Source: Amycolatopsis alba DSM 44262 (GTDB taxonomy: Bacteria; Actinomycetota; Actinomycetes; Mycobacteriales; Pseudonocardiaceae). From it: a stretch of DNA of 64,000 bases. A program made the position numbers and the translations under genes. Below are positions 9,408 through 19,405 of the stretch, one piece after another. A model generated the notes under the pieces. That model was not told the origin of the DNA. It worked only from the letters and a program-made list of their open reading frames with translations, and did not search any database. The stretch is from the NCBI RefSeq assembly GCF_000384215.1, contig NZ_KB913032.1:3985665-4049664 (forward strand). Direction: 5' to 3'. Position 1 is the first letter of the stretch. Every line of letters starts with the position of its first letter.

Positions 9408-9448
9408 CCTACGCGACCGTAGGTTGGTTACCCTACGGTAGCGTAACC
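9408..9448. promoter_or_regulatory. Two adjacent palindromic operator candidates upstream of the acyltransferase gene
   Basis: At 9426-9448 the half-sites GGTTACCCTAC and GTAGCGTAACC flank a central G and match with one mismatch, giving a 23-bp near-perfect palindrome that ends 7 bases before the start codon of the PlsC-like gene. Immediately upstream, 9408-9423 holds a second, perfect one: CCTACG, four bases, CGTAGG. The position over the start region suggests repression by a dimeric, perhaps TetR-type, regulator. The regulator is not identifiable here. Confidence 0.55.
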
Positions 9449-9455
9449 TGGTCGA

Positions 9456-10187
9456 ATGGCCGAACTCGTTTACCCGCCCGTCATCATGGCGGCGAAGCTC
9501 ATGTTCCGGGTGCTGGACAACCGCATCCGAGTGGAGGGGACCGAGCACATCCCGGCCACGGGCGGGGCGGTCATCGCCTGCAACCACGTGAGCTACCTCG
9601 ACTTCATCTTCTGCGGCCTCGGCGCGCAGCCGGCGAAGCGTCTGGTCAGGTTCATGGCGAAGAAGGAGATCTTCGCCAACCGGATCGCCGGGCCGCTGAT
9701 GCGCGGCATGCACCACATCTCCGTCGATCGCGGCGCGGGTCTCGCGTCGTACCGGGAAGCCGTCGAACGGCTGAAGGCAGGAGAGGTCGTCGGGGTGTTC
9801 CCCGAAGCCACGATCAGCCGGTCGTTCACCGTGAAGGACATCAAGTCCGGCGCCGTCCGGATGGCAGTCGAAGCGGGCGTCCCGGTCGTGCCGATGGCGC
9901 TGTGGGGCACCCAGCGGCTGTGGACCAAGGGCCGTCCGAAGGACCTCACCAAACGCCACGTCCCGATCTCGATCCTCGTCGGCGAGCCGATCCACCCGAA
10001 GGCCGACGAGGACGCCGAAGTCCTTTCGAAGGACCTTCGCGTGCGGATGTCCGCGCTCGTGGACCGCGTCCAGGCGGACTACCCGGAAAAGCCGTCCGAC
10101 GACGAGCGCTGGTGGCTGCCCGCGCACCTCGGCGGCACCGCGCCGACGCCGGTAGAGGCCGCGAAGCTCGACCGCGAAGGCCGCTAA
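9456..10187 (+). CDS. PlsC-like 1-acylglycerol-phosphate acyltransferase family protein
   Basis: A 243-residue acyltransferase of the lysophosphatidate acyltransferase family. The catalytic NHxxxxD box is visible as NHVSYLD near residue 47, followed by a substrate-binding segment around DRGAGLASYREA and the FPEA motif that replaces the more common FPEG. Members transfer an acyl chain from CoA or ACP to a lysolipid or glycolipid at the inner membrane face. The ATG at 9456 lies directly behind two palindromic operator candidates, so regulation by a lipid-responsive repressor is plausible. It converges with the HAD gene, overlapping it by four bases. Confidence 0.85.
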   Translation: MAELVYPPVIMAAKLMFRVLDNRIRVEGTEHIPATGGAVIACNHVSYLDFIFCGLGAQPAKRLVRFMAKKEIFANRIAGPLMRGMHHISVDRGAGLASYREAVERLKAGEVVGVFPEATISRSFTVKDIKSGAVRMAVEAGVPVVPMALWGTQRLWTKGRPKDLTKRHVPISILVGEPIHPKADEDAEVLSKDLRVRMSALVDRVQADYPEKPSDDERWWLPAHLGGTAPTPVEAAKLDREGR

Positions 10188-10999
10188 AACCAGCGTTCGA
10201 GCACCTGCGCGACGCCGTCCTCGGAGTTCGGCGCGGTCACCTCGTCGGCGACGTCCAGGACCTGGCGGTGCGCGTTCGCCATCGCCACCCCGTGTCCGGC
10301 CCAGCCGAGCATCTCGATGTCGTTGGGCATGTCACCGAACGCGATCACCCGCCCGGCCGGGACCCCCAGCCGCTCGGCGACCTCGGCCAGCCCGGTCGCC
10401 TTCGTGATGCCGTGCGCGGAGACCTCGATCAGGCCGGCGTTCGTCGAATAGGTGATGTCGACCGAGCCTTCGAGCACCTCGCGCGCCGCCCGCGCCATCT
10501 CGTCGGAGGTCATCCCGCGCCTGCTGATCATCAGCTTGATCGCCGGATGCCCGAGCACCTCGGCCCGCGGTGCCTGCGTGCCCTCGTTGTCGCCCCACGG
10601 GTTGTGATAGTCCGGTTCGATCACGAAATTGCGCATTTCGGGGTCGAGCGCGGACTCGCCGATCCGTTCCGTGGCGTACCGGCAGCCGGGAAGAGCGTGA
10701 TCAAGAGCACTCACCGCGTCGTGCAGCAGCGTCGGTTCCAGCATGCCGTGGACCGCCACGATCCGGTCCGTCCCGATCTCGTAAAGCACCGCGCCGTTCG
10801 CGCAGACCGCGTACCCGGTCAGGTCCAGCGGGTTCGCGATCGGGGCGATCCAGCGCGGCGGACGGCCGCTGACCAGCACAAAGGGCACTCCGGCCTCGGT
10901 GACGCGCCGGACGGTGCCGATCGTGCGTTCGGTCAGGACCTCCATCGGGCCGAGCAGGGTGCCGTCGACGTCGGACGCGATCAGAAGGGGTTTTTCCAC
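10184..10999 (-). CDS. HAD-superfamily (Cof/IIB type) phosphatase
   Basis: A 271-residue HAD-IIB hydrolase. Motif I is SDVDGTLL near the N-terminus (nucleophile and acid/base aspartates), motif II is VLVSGRPP, the motif III lysine lies in AIKLMIS, and motif IV is GDMPNDIEML. A C2-type cap between motifs II and III fits sugar-phosphate or similar substrates. The start was set at the GTG at 10999, four residues before motif I; the frame stays open upstream but the extension has no family match. It is divergent from the monooxygenase gene, 67 bases apart. Confidence 0.85.
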   Translation of the reverse strand: MEKPLLIASDVDGTLLGPMEVLTERTIGTVRRVTEAGVPFVLVSGRPPRWIAPIANPLDLTGYAVCANGAVLYEIGTDRIVAVHGMLEPTLLHDAVSALDHALPGCRYATERIGESALDPEMRNFVIEPDYHNPWGDNEGTQAPRAEVLGHPAIKLMISRRGMTSDEMARAAREVLEGSVDITYSTNAGLIEVSAHGITKATGLAEVAERLGVPAGRVIAFGDMPNDIEMLGWAGHGVAMANAHRQVLDVADEVTAPNSEDGVAQVLERWF

Positions 11000-11066
11000 C
11001 GGTTCATTGTCCCCGAAGATCCGCCCATCGGGCGAAGCGTCGGTCTGGACCAGTACCTTCCCCCGT

Positions 11067-11960
11067 GTGCGCGTAGGCATCGTGATCCTTCCGGAAGATC
11101 GTTGGTGGGCGGCCGAGCCGAAATGGCGGGCCGCCGAGGAATACGGCTTCGACCACGCTTGGACGTACGACCACCTCGGCTGGCGGAATCTCGTCGACGG
11201 CCCGTGGTTCAGTGCGATGCCAACGTTGACGGCGGCCGCGATGGTGACGTCGAAAATCAGACTGGGCACCTTCGTCGCGTCGCCGGGCGCGCGGCATCCC
11301 GTGCCGTTCACCCGCGAGCTGACCACCCTCGACGACATTTCCGACGGCCGGTTCATCCTCGGGGTGGGTGCCGGCGTCCCGCAGACCCACTACGACGCGG
11401 CCGTCCTCGACGGCCCGGAACTGTCGACCAGGCAGCGCACGGACCGCTTCACCGAGTTCGTCGAAGCGCTCGACGGGCTGCTGATGACCGACGGTTTCGA
11501 CTTCGAGGGCGAGCACTACCGGGCCAAGGGCGCACGGAACCTGCCCGGCTGCGTGCAGCGGCCCCGGCTGCCGTTCCTGGTGGCCGCGAACGGCCCGCGC
11601 ACGATGACGCTCGCCGCGCGGTTCGGCGCGGGCTGGGCCACCACCGGCATCAAATCGGAAACCCAGGACGAGTGGTGGAAGGGCGTCGCGGGACTCGTGA
11701 AGACCTTCGACGAACGGCTTGAGGCGGTGGGCCGGGAGAAGGCGGGCGTGCAGCGGTTCCTGAGCCTCGACTCGGCGCCGGTCTTCTCCCTCTCCAGCGT
11801 GGGCGCGTTCACCGACGCGGCCGGACGGGCCGGTGAGCTCGGATTCACCGACATCGTCACGCACTGGCCGCGATCCGGGGACTACTACGTCGGCCGCGAG
11901 TCGACGCTCGAAGAGGTCGTCAATGACGTACTCCCGGTACTTCAGGGAAGAAACTCTTAG
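11067..11960 (+). CDS. LLM-class (luciferase-like) flavin/F420-dependent oxidoreductase
   Basis: A 297-residue TIM-barrel protein of the bacterial luciferase-like monooxygenase superfamily. The N-terminus VRVGIVILPEDRWW, the segment TSKIRLGTFV, and FILGVGAG are typical of this family, which uses FMN or F420. The GTG at 11067 gives the family-typical start. A 15-bp-stem terminator follows at 12097. It lies about 9 kb from the LuxE/LuxC-like genes, but nothing else ties it to them. The substrate cannot be inferred. Confidence 0.85.
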   Translation: MRVGIVILPEDRWWAAEPKWRAAEEYGFDHAWTYDHLGWRNLVDGPWFSAMPTLTAAAMVTSKIRLGTFVASPGARHPVPFTRELTTLDDISDGRFILGVGAGVPQTHYDAAVLDGPELSTRQRTDRFTEFVEALDGLLMTDGFDFEGEHYRAKGARNLPGCVQRPRLPFLVAANGPRTMTLAARFGAGWATTGIKSETQDEWWKGVAGLVKTFDERLEAVGREKAGVQRFLSLDSAPVFSLSSVGAFTDAAGRAGELGFTDIVTHWPRSGDYYVGRESTLEEVVNDVLPVLQGRNS

Positions 11961-12096
11961 GCCGATCGGGTGACATTGGCGGGCAAGCTCAACCGGTTCC
12001 GCCTATCTGTCGTCTGAAGGGAAGTACCGCGAGTGGGTGTGGCCGTCAGGCGGCTACCCCTCATGGGTCACCCCGGGGGTGAATGGGGGACGGAGG

Positions 12097-12148
12097 CTCG
12101 CGTGGTCGCGGCAGGGGCAGTCCGCGACCACGCGAGCTGATTTGTTTT
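12097..12148 (+). terminator. Rho-independent terminator of the LLM gene
   Basis: A perfect 15-bp stem with arms CTCGCGTGGTCGCGG (12097-12111) and its complement (12122-12136) around a 10-base loop, followed by a T-rich stretch TGATTTGTTTTCG. The hairpin begins 136 bases after the LLM stop codon. Confidence 0.7.
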
Positions 12149-12169
12149 CGGGCGGTCACGCGTGACTGG

Positions 12170-12206
12170 ATGGACGACGCGGGTGATCAGCCGGACGACA
12201 CACTCG
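12170..12206. repeat. Copy of the 21-bp GGACG-GTGATCAG repeat family
   Basis: One full unit at 12170-12190 (ATGGACGACGCGGGTGATCA, then G) is followed by a partial unit beginning CCGGACGACAC. The same unit forms an inverted array at 19251-19405. Confidence 0.6.
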
Positions 12207-12251
12207 CGGCCCTCGGTCCTCGGTCCTCGGCCAACGGCTCCCGCAGCACCC

Positions 12252-12306
12252 ATGTCGCGAAAGCCACTTTCGCGACATCAGACGTCCCGAAAGTGGCTTT
12301 CGCGAC
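12252..12306. repeat. Two palindromic GCGAAAG/CTTTCGC repeats in opposite orientation
   Basis: At 12252-12278 a perfect 12-bp stem ATGTCGCGAAAG has the loop CCA. At 12284-12306 the arms GTCCCGAAAG and CTTTCGCGAC (one mismatch) have the loop TGG. The loop orientation is reversed between the two copies. They match the copies at 3945 and 4075. Confidence 0.75.
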
Positions 12307-12376
12307 ACCCGAAGCCGGCAGGCGCGAGCAGCCGAGCACGACAGGTTTGCCCTGAACCTCGAGAACCGTGAGGCGG

Positions 12377-14386
12377 TCAGCGGGTCAGGGTGTAGATCGA
12401 AGCGCCCGCGTTGCCGAAGTCCTTGCGCAGGAAGTTCAGTCCGTCCAGATCCCGCAGCCCCGGCGCCGGCGGCTCGCCGATCTTGATCGGCGTGCTCCCG
12501 ATCAGCACATGCTTGATGTTCAGCCGCTTCACCGCGGCCTGCACCTCGGGGTCGGTGTCGTAGTCCCGGAAGTGCAGCGCCAGGTACTTCGCGTCCGGCG
12601 GCGGCACGCCGGGGTCGTAGTGCCCGGCGACCGGGTGGATGCCGGTGATCGCGTACAGCCACGCCGTCCCGTCGAAGCGCTCGTTGAGCACCTTCTCGTC
12701 CGGTCCGATGTTCATCTTGGTCAGCTCGTTCATCGCGGCCAGTTCGTCGGCGCTGACCGGCGGCGTGACCTCGCCCTCGGGCCCGTTGTAGTACAGGAAC
12801 GACACCGCGTGCGCGTTCGACTCGGTGTAGAAGCCCTTGGTCAGGACGGCCGACGCGGCCACGACGAACACGGCGGTCGCCAGCCCGAGCCGGGCGGGCA
12901 GCGCGGGACGGCTCTTCACCCAGGACCGTCCGCTCGCCCACTTCGCGAACCAGCGCTGCAGTTCCGCCATCCCGTGCCCGGCCAGCAGGCAGAGCGGGAT
13001 CGCGGCGAGCGCCATCAGGCGGTACCGGTCGTTCCACCACGGCCGCGACAGCGAGATCACCCACGGCTCCGCGCCGAACGAGGCGACCAGCACGAACAGC
13101 GCCGAGAAACCGATCGCCGAAAGCCCCACCCAGCGCATCCGGCCGAGCCGGAACAGGCTCAGCGCGCCGATCGCCAGCAGCACCGTCAGCCACACCTGCG
13201 GGGCGCTCAGCACCTGCCGGAAGGTCACCAGCAGCCCCAGCGACTTCAGCACCGGCAGCTGCGAGCCCCACGCGTAATAAGGGTATGAACCCGAAGTGAA
13301 TTTCAGGGCGCCCAGGATGTGCGGCGCCGCGAGCAGCCCGCTGCCCACCATCACCGGCACCATCTTGACGACGTCGCCGCCGATGATCCGCCAGCCGCCG
13401 CGGCCTTCCGGCACCCCGTCGAGCGGTTTGCGCCGCAGCGCGCGGTACCAGCGCTGCACCACCAGCGGGAAGGCGAACAGCAGCGCGCCGAACAGCGCCG
13501 ACGAGTGGGCCGCCAGCAGGCCGACGGCGGTCAGCGCGAGCACGTAGCCGGTGTCGAGGCCCGGCCGCGCGAGGAACCGGGCCAGCGCGACCACGGCCAG
13601 CGGCGTCAGCACGATCCCGAGCGCGAACGGCAGCAGCCCGCTCGACACCGATTCGTACGCGCCGGTGGTCGCCGCGGCGGCCACCAGTGCCGTGCAGCCC
13701 GCGAACACCGCCCGCCCGCCGAGCTGGCGGATCAAGGCGACCATCGACAACGCGAAGATCCCGGCGACCGGCATGGTGATGGCGTTCAGCGTGACCGGGA
13801 TCGTCGTGCCCGAAATCGAGTACACGAGCGAGCCGACCAGGTGATACGCGTTCGGGTAGAACGAGCCGTCCGGGTACCAGTTGATGGTGCCCATGCCGGT
13901 CAGCGAGCCGTCGCCGGTCTCGGCGATGTAGCGGATGCCGTTCGCGTGGAACACGGTGTCCCAGCGCTGGAACACCGCCGTCGTCCCGCCTCTGGCCGAG
14001 AGCACCACGAGGATCGAGATGCCGACGGCCAGCGCCACACAGGCCGCGACGGCGTAGTGCGCGCGCGGGTGCCACTTCGTCGGCGGCTCCTCGGCGCCCG
14101 GCTTGATCCAGCCGCGGCTCTGGCCCAGCCTTCTGAGGCCGAAGCCGATCCCGGCGAGCACGGCCGTGACGCCCGCCACGGTCAGGGGGTTGTACGACAC
14201 GCCAGCGAGTGCCAGCCACGGACCGGCCAGGCCGGTTACCGTGTAGGACAACAGCGGGGCCAGCCCCGCGAGGGCCCAGCCGCGCAGGCCGGCGGCCCGG
14301 CCGACGAGTCCGCCGGGGATCGCCAGCACGGCCAGGTACGTGACGGTCGCACCGAAGTACGACCAGAAGGTGTCCGGAGTAGGCAC
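12377..14386 (-). CDS. DUF6541-type polytopic membrane protein, probable GT-C glycosyltransferase
   Basis: A 669-residue paralogue of the protein at 4149-6086 with the same plan: hydrophobic N-terminal segments, an extracytoplasmic loop with GDGSLTG and NWYPDGSFYPNAYHL, PWWNDRYRLMALAAIPL near residue 450, and a soluble C-terminal domain. The resemblance to GT-C enzymes and the position next to glf, divergent from it by 82 bases, suggest a sugar transferase acting on galactan or arabinan at the outer face. This is inference. The GTG start at 14386 follows AGGAAG. Confidence 0.75.
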   Translation of the reverse strand: MPTPDTFWSYFGATVTYLAVLAIPGGLVGRAAGLRGWALAGLAPLLSYTVTGLAGPWLALAGVSYNPLTVAGVTAVLAGIGFGLRRLGQSRGWIKPGAEEPPTKWHPRAHYAVAACVALAVGISILVVLSARGGTTAVFQRWDTVFHANGIRYIAETGDGSLTGMGTINWYPDGSFYPNAYHLVGSLVYSISGTTIPVTLNAITMPVAGIFALSMVALIRQLGGRAVFAGCTALVAAAATTGAYESVSSGLLPFALGIVLTPLAVVALARFLARPGLDTGYVLALTAVGLLAAHSSALFGALLFAFPLVVQRWYRALRRKPLDGVPEGRGGWRIIGGDVVKMVPVMVGSGLLAAPHILGALKFTSGSYPYYAWGSQLPVLKSLGLLVTFRQVLSAPQVWLTVLLAIGALSLFRLGRMRWVGLSAIGFSALFVLVASFGAEPWVISLSRPWWNDRYRLMALAAIPLCLLAGHGMAELQRWFAKWASGRSWVKSRPALPARLGLATAVFVVAASAVLTKGFYTESNAHAVSFLYYNGPEGEVTPPVSADELAAMNELTKMNIGPDEKVLNERFDGTAWLYAITGIHPVAGHYDPGVPPPDAKYLALHFRDYDTDPEVQAAVKRLNIKHVLIGSTPIKIGEPPAPGLRDLDGLNFLRKDFGNAGASIYTLTR

Positions 14387-14396
14387 TGCTTCCTAA

Positions 14397-16199
<1,803 letters not shown>

Positions 16200-16203
<4 letters not shown>

Positions 16204-17159
16204 GTGAAACGACCGAGAAGGCCGATTCCAAGCCTGACGACGTAGATCCCGTGGCCGGGGCCGCCGAACCGAAGAAGGTCGCCGGCGGTCTCGTCGGCGG
16301 CATCATCAAGACGGCACGCCCGCGCCAGTGGGTGAAGAACGTGCTGGTGTTCGCCGCACCGTTCTTCGCCTTTTCGAAGTCGACGGACCGGACCGGCCTG
16401 CTGGTCGCCGCGCTGATCGCCTTCGCGGCGTTCTCGCTGGTGGCCTCCTCGGTCTATCTCATCAACGACGCGGTCGACGTCGAGGCGGACAAGGCCCACC
16501 CGACCAAGCGGAACCGGCCGATCGCGGCCGGGATCGTGCCGGTCCCGGTGGCCTACGTCTCGGCGGTGGTGTTCTTCGCCCTCGGTCTCGGCATCTCGTT
16601 CTTCGCCAGCTGGCAGCTCGCGGTCGTGCTGGCGGTCTACGAAGCCGTCCAGCTGGGCTACTGCTTCGGGCTCAAGCACCAGCCGGTGGTCGATCTGGCC
16701 ATCGTCGGCTCGGGCTTCCTGATGCGGTCGATCGCCGGTGGTGTGGCGGGCGGCATCGCGATGTCGCAGTGGTTCCTGCTGGTCACCGCGTTCGGCTCGC
16801 TGTTCATGGTGGCGGGCAAGCGCTACGCCGAGATCATGCTCTTCGAGCGCACCGGGGCGAAGATCCGGTCCTCGCTCAAGAAGTACTCGGCGAGCTACCT
16901 GCGGTTCGTCTGGGCGACGTCCGCGGCGATCCTGATCATGTCGTACTGCCTGTGGGCGTTCGAGATCCGCCAGGTCGAGCACGACTCGGTCTGGGCGGTC
17001 GTCTCGATGGTCCCGTTCGTGGTCGCCGTCCTGCGCTACGCCGTCGACGTCGACGGCGGCAACGCGGGCGAGCCGGAGGAGATCGCGCTCAAGGACCGCG
17101 TGCTCCAGGTGCTCGGTGCGAGCTGGGTGGTCACGCTGTTCCTGTCGTTCTATCTCTGA
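16200..17159 (+). CDS. ubiA: Decaprenyl-phosphate phosphoribosyltransferase
   Basis: A 319-residue UbiA-superfamily membrane transferase that joins 5-phosphoribosyl pyrophosphate to decaprenyl phosphate, the first committed step to decaprenyl-phospho-arabinose. The Asp-rich motif NDAVDVEADKAHPTKRNRP starts near residue 89, preceded by RPRQWVKNVLVF, which is typical of the Rv3806c group. About eight or nine hydrophobic segments follow. Its start overlaps the PAP2 gene by four bases (ATGA), so substrate and product enzymes are co-translated. Very confident in family; the gene name follows M. tuberculosis usage. Confidence 0.95.
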
Positions 17160-17209
17160 TTCGACAGCTTCGGCACAGCGCATCCACAGGTTGCGCACGC
17201 ATCCTCGGT

Positions 17210-17240
17210 GATGGGAGCGGGTAGTGCGCCCGCTCCCATC
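17210..17240. promoter_or_regulatory. Hairpin between ubiA and a small membrane protein gene
   Basis: A perfect 11-bp stem GATGGGAGCGG (17210-17220) pairs with 17230-17240 around a 9-base loop. It starts 50 bases after the ubiA stop and ends just before the TAGGAG ribosome-binding site at 17245. There is no T-run, so it may be a weak terminator or a leader hairpin of the next gene. Confidence 0.4.
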
Positions 17241-17255
17241 GACCTAGGAGCGAAG

Positions 17256-17648
17256 ATGAGCGACCCGCAGCGGCCGTCCGAAGACGAGGACAAGACGGTC
17301 GAGCAGCCCGTCGCCGGTGACGAGACGGCGAAGAAACCCGCTGAGACCCCTGCCGAGACTCCTGCCGCCCCCGCCGGGCCGCCGCCCGGCTGGGTGCCCG
17401 TGCAGCAGGCTCCGCCGAAGAAGGGCGGTTTCCGGCGCTTCGCCGGGCATCGCGCGACGCAGCTGGTCGGGGTCGGCCTCATCGGATTCATCCTCGGCGG
17501 CGGGATCATCGGTACCGCCGTCGGCCTGGCTTCCCGCGACGGCGATCGGCCCGGCTTCTCCCGCGAACACCGTGGTCCGGGTCCCAACGCGCACCGAGAC
17601 TTCCGTGACGGCCCCGGTGACCGCGGCTGGCGTCACGACGGGAACTGA
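17256..17648 (+). CDS. Small single-pass membrane protein, proline-rich N-terminus
   Basis: 130 residues with no recognised family. The first 60 residues are acidic and then Pro/Ala-rich, with repeats of the type AETPAETPAAP and GPPPGW. A basic stretch KKGGFRRFAGHR precedes one hydrophobic segment (VGVGLIGFILGGGIIGTAVGL), and the last 35 residues are rich in Arg, Asp, Gly and His. It probably has an N-in, C-out topology. The ATG at 17256 has a TAGGAG Shine-Dalgarno. Its function is unknown. Confidence 0.65.
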   Translation: MSDPQRPSEDEDKTVEQPVAGDETAKKPAETPAETPAAPAGPPPGWVPVQQAPPKKGGFRRFAGHRATQLVGVGLIGFILGGGIIGTAVGLASRDGDRPGFSREHRGPGPNAHRDFRDGPGDRGWRHDGN

Positions 17649-17737
17649 AGATCATCCGTCCGTGGGACCGTCGCAGGTGACGAGTCCCACGGAGGGTAGG
17701 TAACGGAATCATCACGGCACCGTGTACGGTGTTCGTG

Positions 17738-19243
17738 ATGCGAAGCGCCTCCGCTGAACTGCCCCAGGCTTCCGGTGCGCTGCCGGGAGTCGCCGTCCTC
17801 ACCCGCCCCTGGGTACTGCCAGCCGGGGCGGCGGTGGCTTCGGCCCTGGTGTTCGTGCTGGTCAGCGGGCATCTGATCGACGACACGTACATCACGCTGT
17901 CGTATGCGAAGAACCTCGCCTTCCACGGCCATTGGGGCCTGATCGAAGACGGCACCGCCAACACCGCGACGTCGCCGCTGAACGTCCTCGTGCTGGCGCT
18001 GGTCACGTTCGTCGCGCGCGACGCCGTCTTCGCCGCCGGGGTCGTCTTCGTCGCGAGTCAGGTGTTGCTCGTCCTCGGTCTGCGCCGGATCGGCGCCGCG
18101 ACGGCTCTTCCCGGCGGGTTCGCCCCGCTGGCGCTGGGTCTGCTGCTGGTGAACCCGCTGCTGCTGTCGTCGGTCGGCCTCGAAGTCACCCTCGGCGCGA
18201 CAGCCGTCGTCTGGCTGATGGTGATGCTGCACGAACGTCGTCCGGCCGCCGCGGGCGCGGTGATCGGCCTGATCGCGCTGATCCGGATCGACCTGCTGCT
18301 GATCGCGTTCGTGCTGTTCCTCGCGCGCCGCGAATTCTGGGCGGGCATCTGGCGGCTGACGTTCGCCGCGCTCGCGGTGATGCTGCCGTGGTTCGGCTTC
18401 AGCTGGCTGGTGCTGGGTTCGGCGGTGCCGGACACCCTGGTCATCAAGATCATGCAGCGTTCGTGGGGGCCGTTCAGTTTCACCAACGGCCCGCTGCTGT
18501 ATTGGCGTAACTTCCCGGTCGAAGCGACACTTTCCTTTCTGCCGCTCGTGATCGGCGGACTCGCCGGTCTGCTGTGGACATTCCACTACCGGCGCGGTTC
18601 GGAGCGGGCGAAGCGGCTGGCGCCGTTCGCGACCCTCGCGATCGCCGGTGCGGCACATTATCTGGCCTACTGCTGGCTGAACGTCCCGCCGTACCACTGG
18701 TATTACGCGCCGAGCATCATCGGCGCGACGATCTTCCTCGCCGCCGCCGCTTGCGTGGTCCCCGGCCGGGCCCGGCTCGGTGCGGGGGTCCTCGCCGGCG
18801 CGTTCCTGCTCGTGAGCGCCGTCGCCTACGCGACCCCCGAACTGCCGCGCCGGTTCGCGCCCATCACCAGCAACCACGCCGCGACCGACGAATACCGCCG
18901 GATCGGCTCACAACTGGCCGAACTGACCAAGGGGCGCAAGGTGGAAAGCGCGGGCGAGGTCGGCGCGCTCGCCTATGCCTGCGACTGCGACATCGTGGAC
19001 CAGTTCTCCGACCGCGGCTCGGTCGATCCGGCGATCGTCGAGACGAAGAACCGCAGCAGCGACCTCGGCAAGGCGTTGCTGGCGGCGAACTTCCGGTTCT
19101 TCGACCACAGCGTCCCGCCCGCGACCCCGGATCTGGTGCTGGCCACCACCCGTAAGACCCCGCCGTCGAACGCGCTGGCGACCTGGACGATCCACTCGCC
19201 GTGGATGGGCACCCAAAGCCTCTACCTGCTCCCGGCCCGCTGA
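17738..19243 (+). CDS. GT-C-type membrane glycosyltransferase, AftB-related
   Basis: About 501 residues, with roughly ten membrane segments up to residue 370 and a soluble C-terminal domain. The first extracytoplasmic loop reads DDTYITLSYAKNLAFHG, then ATSPLNV, a variant of the AftB-family DD motif in which GERVE is not preserved. It occupies the place of Rv3805c (aftB) downstream of ubiA, but the better AftB match is at 32374-34095. The frame also allows GTG starts at 17729 and 17735; the ATG at 17738 was preferred. An inverted repeat CACCGT-2nt-ACGGTG sits at 17718-17731 over the start region. Confidence 0.65.
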   Translation: MRSASAELPQASGALPGVAVLTRPWVLPAGAAVASALVFVLVSGHLIDDTYITLSYAKNLAFHGHWGLIEDGTANTATSPLNVLVLALVTFVARDAVFAAGVVFVASQVLLVLGLRRIGAATALPGGFAPLALGLLLVNPLLLSSVGLEVTLGATAVVWLMVMLHERRPAAAGAVIGLIALIRIDLLLIAFVLFLARREFWAGIWRLTFAALAVMLPWFGFSWLVLGSAVPDTLVIKIMQRSWGPFSFTNGPLLYWRNFPVEATLSFLPLVIGGLAGLLWTFHYRRGSERAKRLAPFATLAIAGAAHYLAYCWLNVPPYHWYYAPSIIGATIFLAAAACVVPGRARLGAGVLAGAFLLVSAVAYATPELPRRFAPITSNHAATDEYRRIGSQLAELTKGRKVESAGEVGALAYACDCDIVDQFSDRGSVDPAIVETKNRSSDLGKALLAANFRFFDHSVPPATPDLVLATTRKTPPSNALATWTIHSPWMGTQSLYLLPAR

Positions 19244-19250
19244 CCCCGCG

Positions 19251-19405
19251 CGTGTCGTCCGTCTGATCACACGTGTCGTCCGTTCAATCACACGTGTCGT
19301 CCCTCCAGCCACGTGAACCCACCCTTTGCCGCCGAGCATCGGATGGACGGCACGCGTGATCAGATGGACGGCACGCGTGATTGAGCGGACGGCACGGAGG
19401 GGTCA
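19251..19405. repeat. Inverted array of 21-bp repeats (three plus three)
   Basis: Three tandem 21-bp units start at 19251, 19272 and 19293, each beginning CGTGTCGTCC; the first two continue with a GATCACA or AATCACA end. After a 29-base spacer, three units in the opposite orientation start at 19343, 19364 and 19385, with core GGACGGCAC and CGTGAT. The last one overlaps the stop codon of the minus-strand gene. The array fills the space between two convergent genes. A related copy lies at 12170-12206. Confidence 0.8.

Larger units (their letters stand above)
11961..12376. other. 416-base intergenic region with terminator and repeats
   Basis: No convincing coding sequence is present between the LLM gene and the stop of the DUF6541 paralogue. 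The region holds an intrinsic-terminator-like hairpin (12097-12148), a partial copy of the 21-bp repeat family (12170-12206), a small tandem stretch of CCTCGGT units near 12209-12230, and two copies of the GCGAAAG/CTTTC palindrome (12252-12306). It reads as a repeat-rich spacer between convergent genes. Confidence 0.7.

Noticed and set aside
8135..11722. A very long open frame (over 1190 codons) on the plus strand across several genes
   Set aside because: It runs through four well-supported genes in a shifted or opposite frame, is rich in Arg/Ala/Gly/Pro as expected from GC-rich shadow frames, and shows no domain.
625..11960. A bioluminescence (lux) operon made of LuxE, LuxC and the luciferase-like monooxygenase
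   Set aside because: There is no luxA/luxB pair; the LLM protein belongs to the broad flavin/F420 oxidoreductase superfamily and is separated by seven unrelated genes.
17256..17648. The small membrane protein as an anti-sigma factor or secreted peptide
   Set aside because: There is no zinc-binding or sigma-binding motif, no adjacent sigma factor and no signal cleavage site; left as hypothetical.
19251..19405. The 21-bp repeats as a CRISPR array
   Set aside because: Units are tandem without unique spacers of similar length, half of them are inverted, and no cas genes are nearby.
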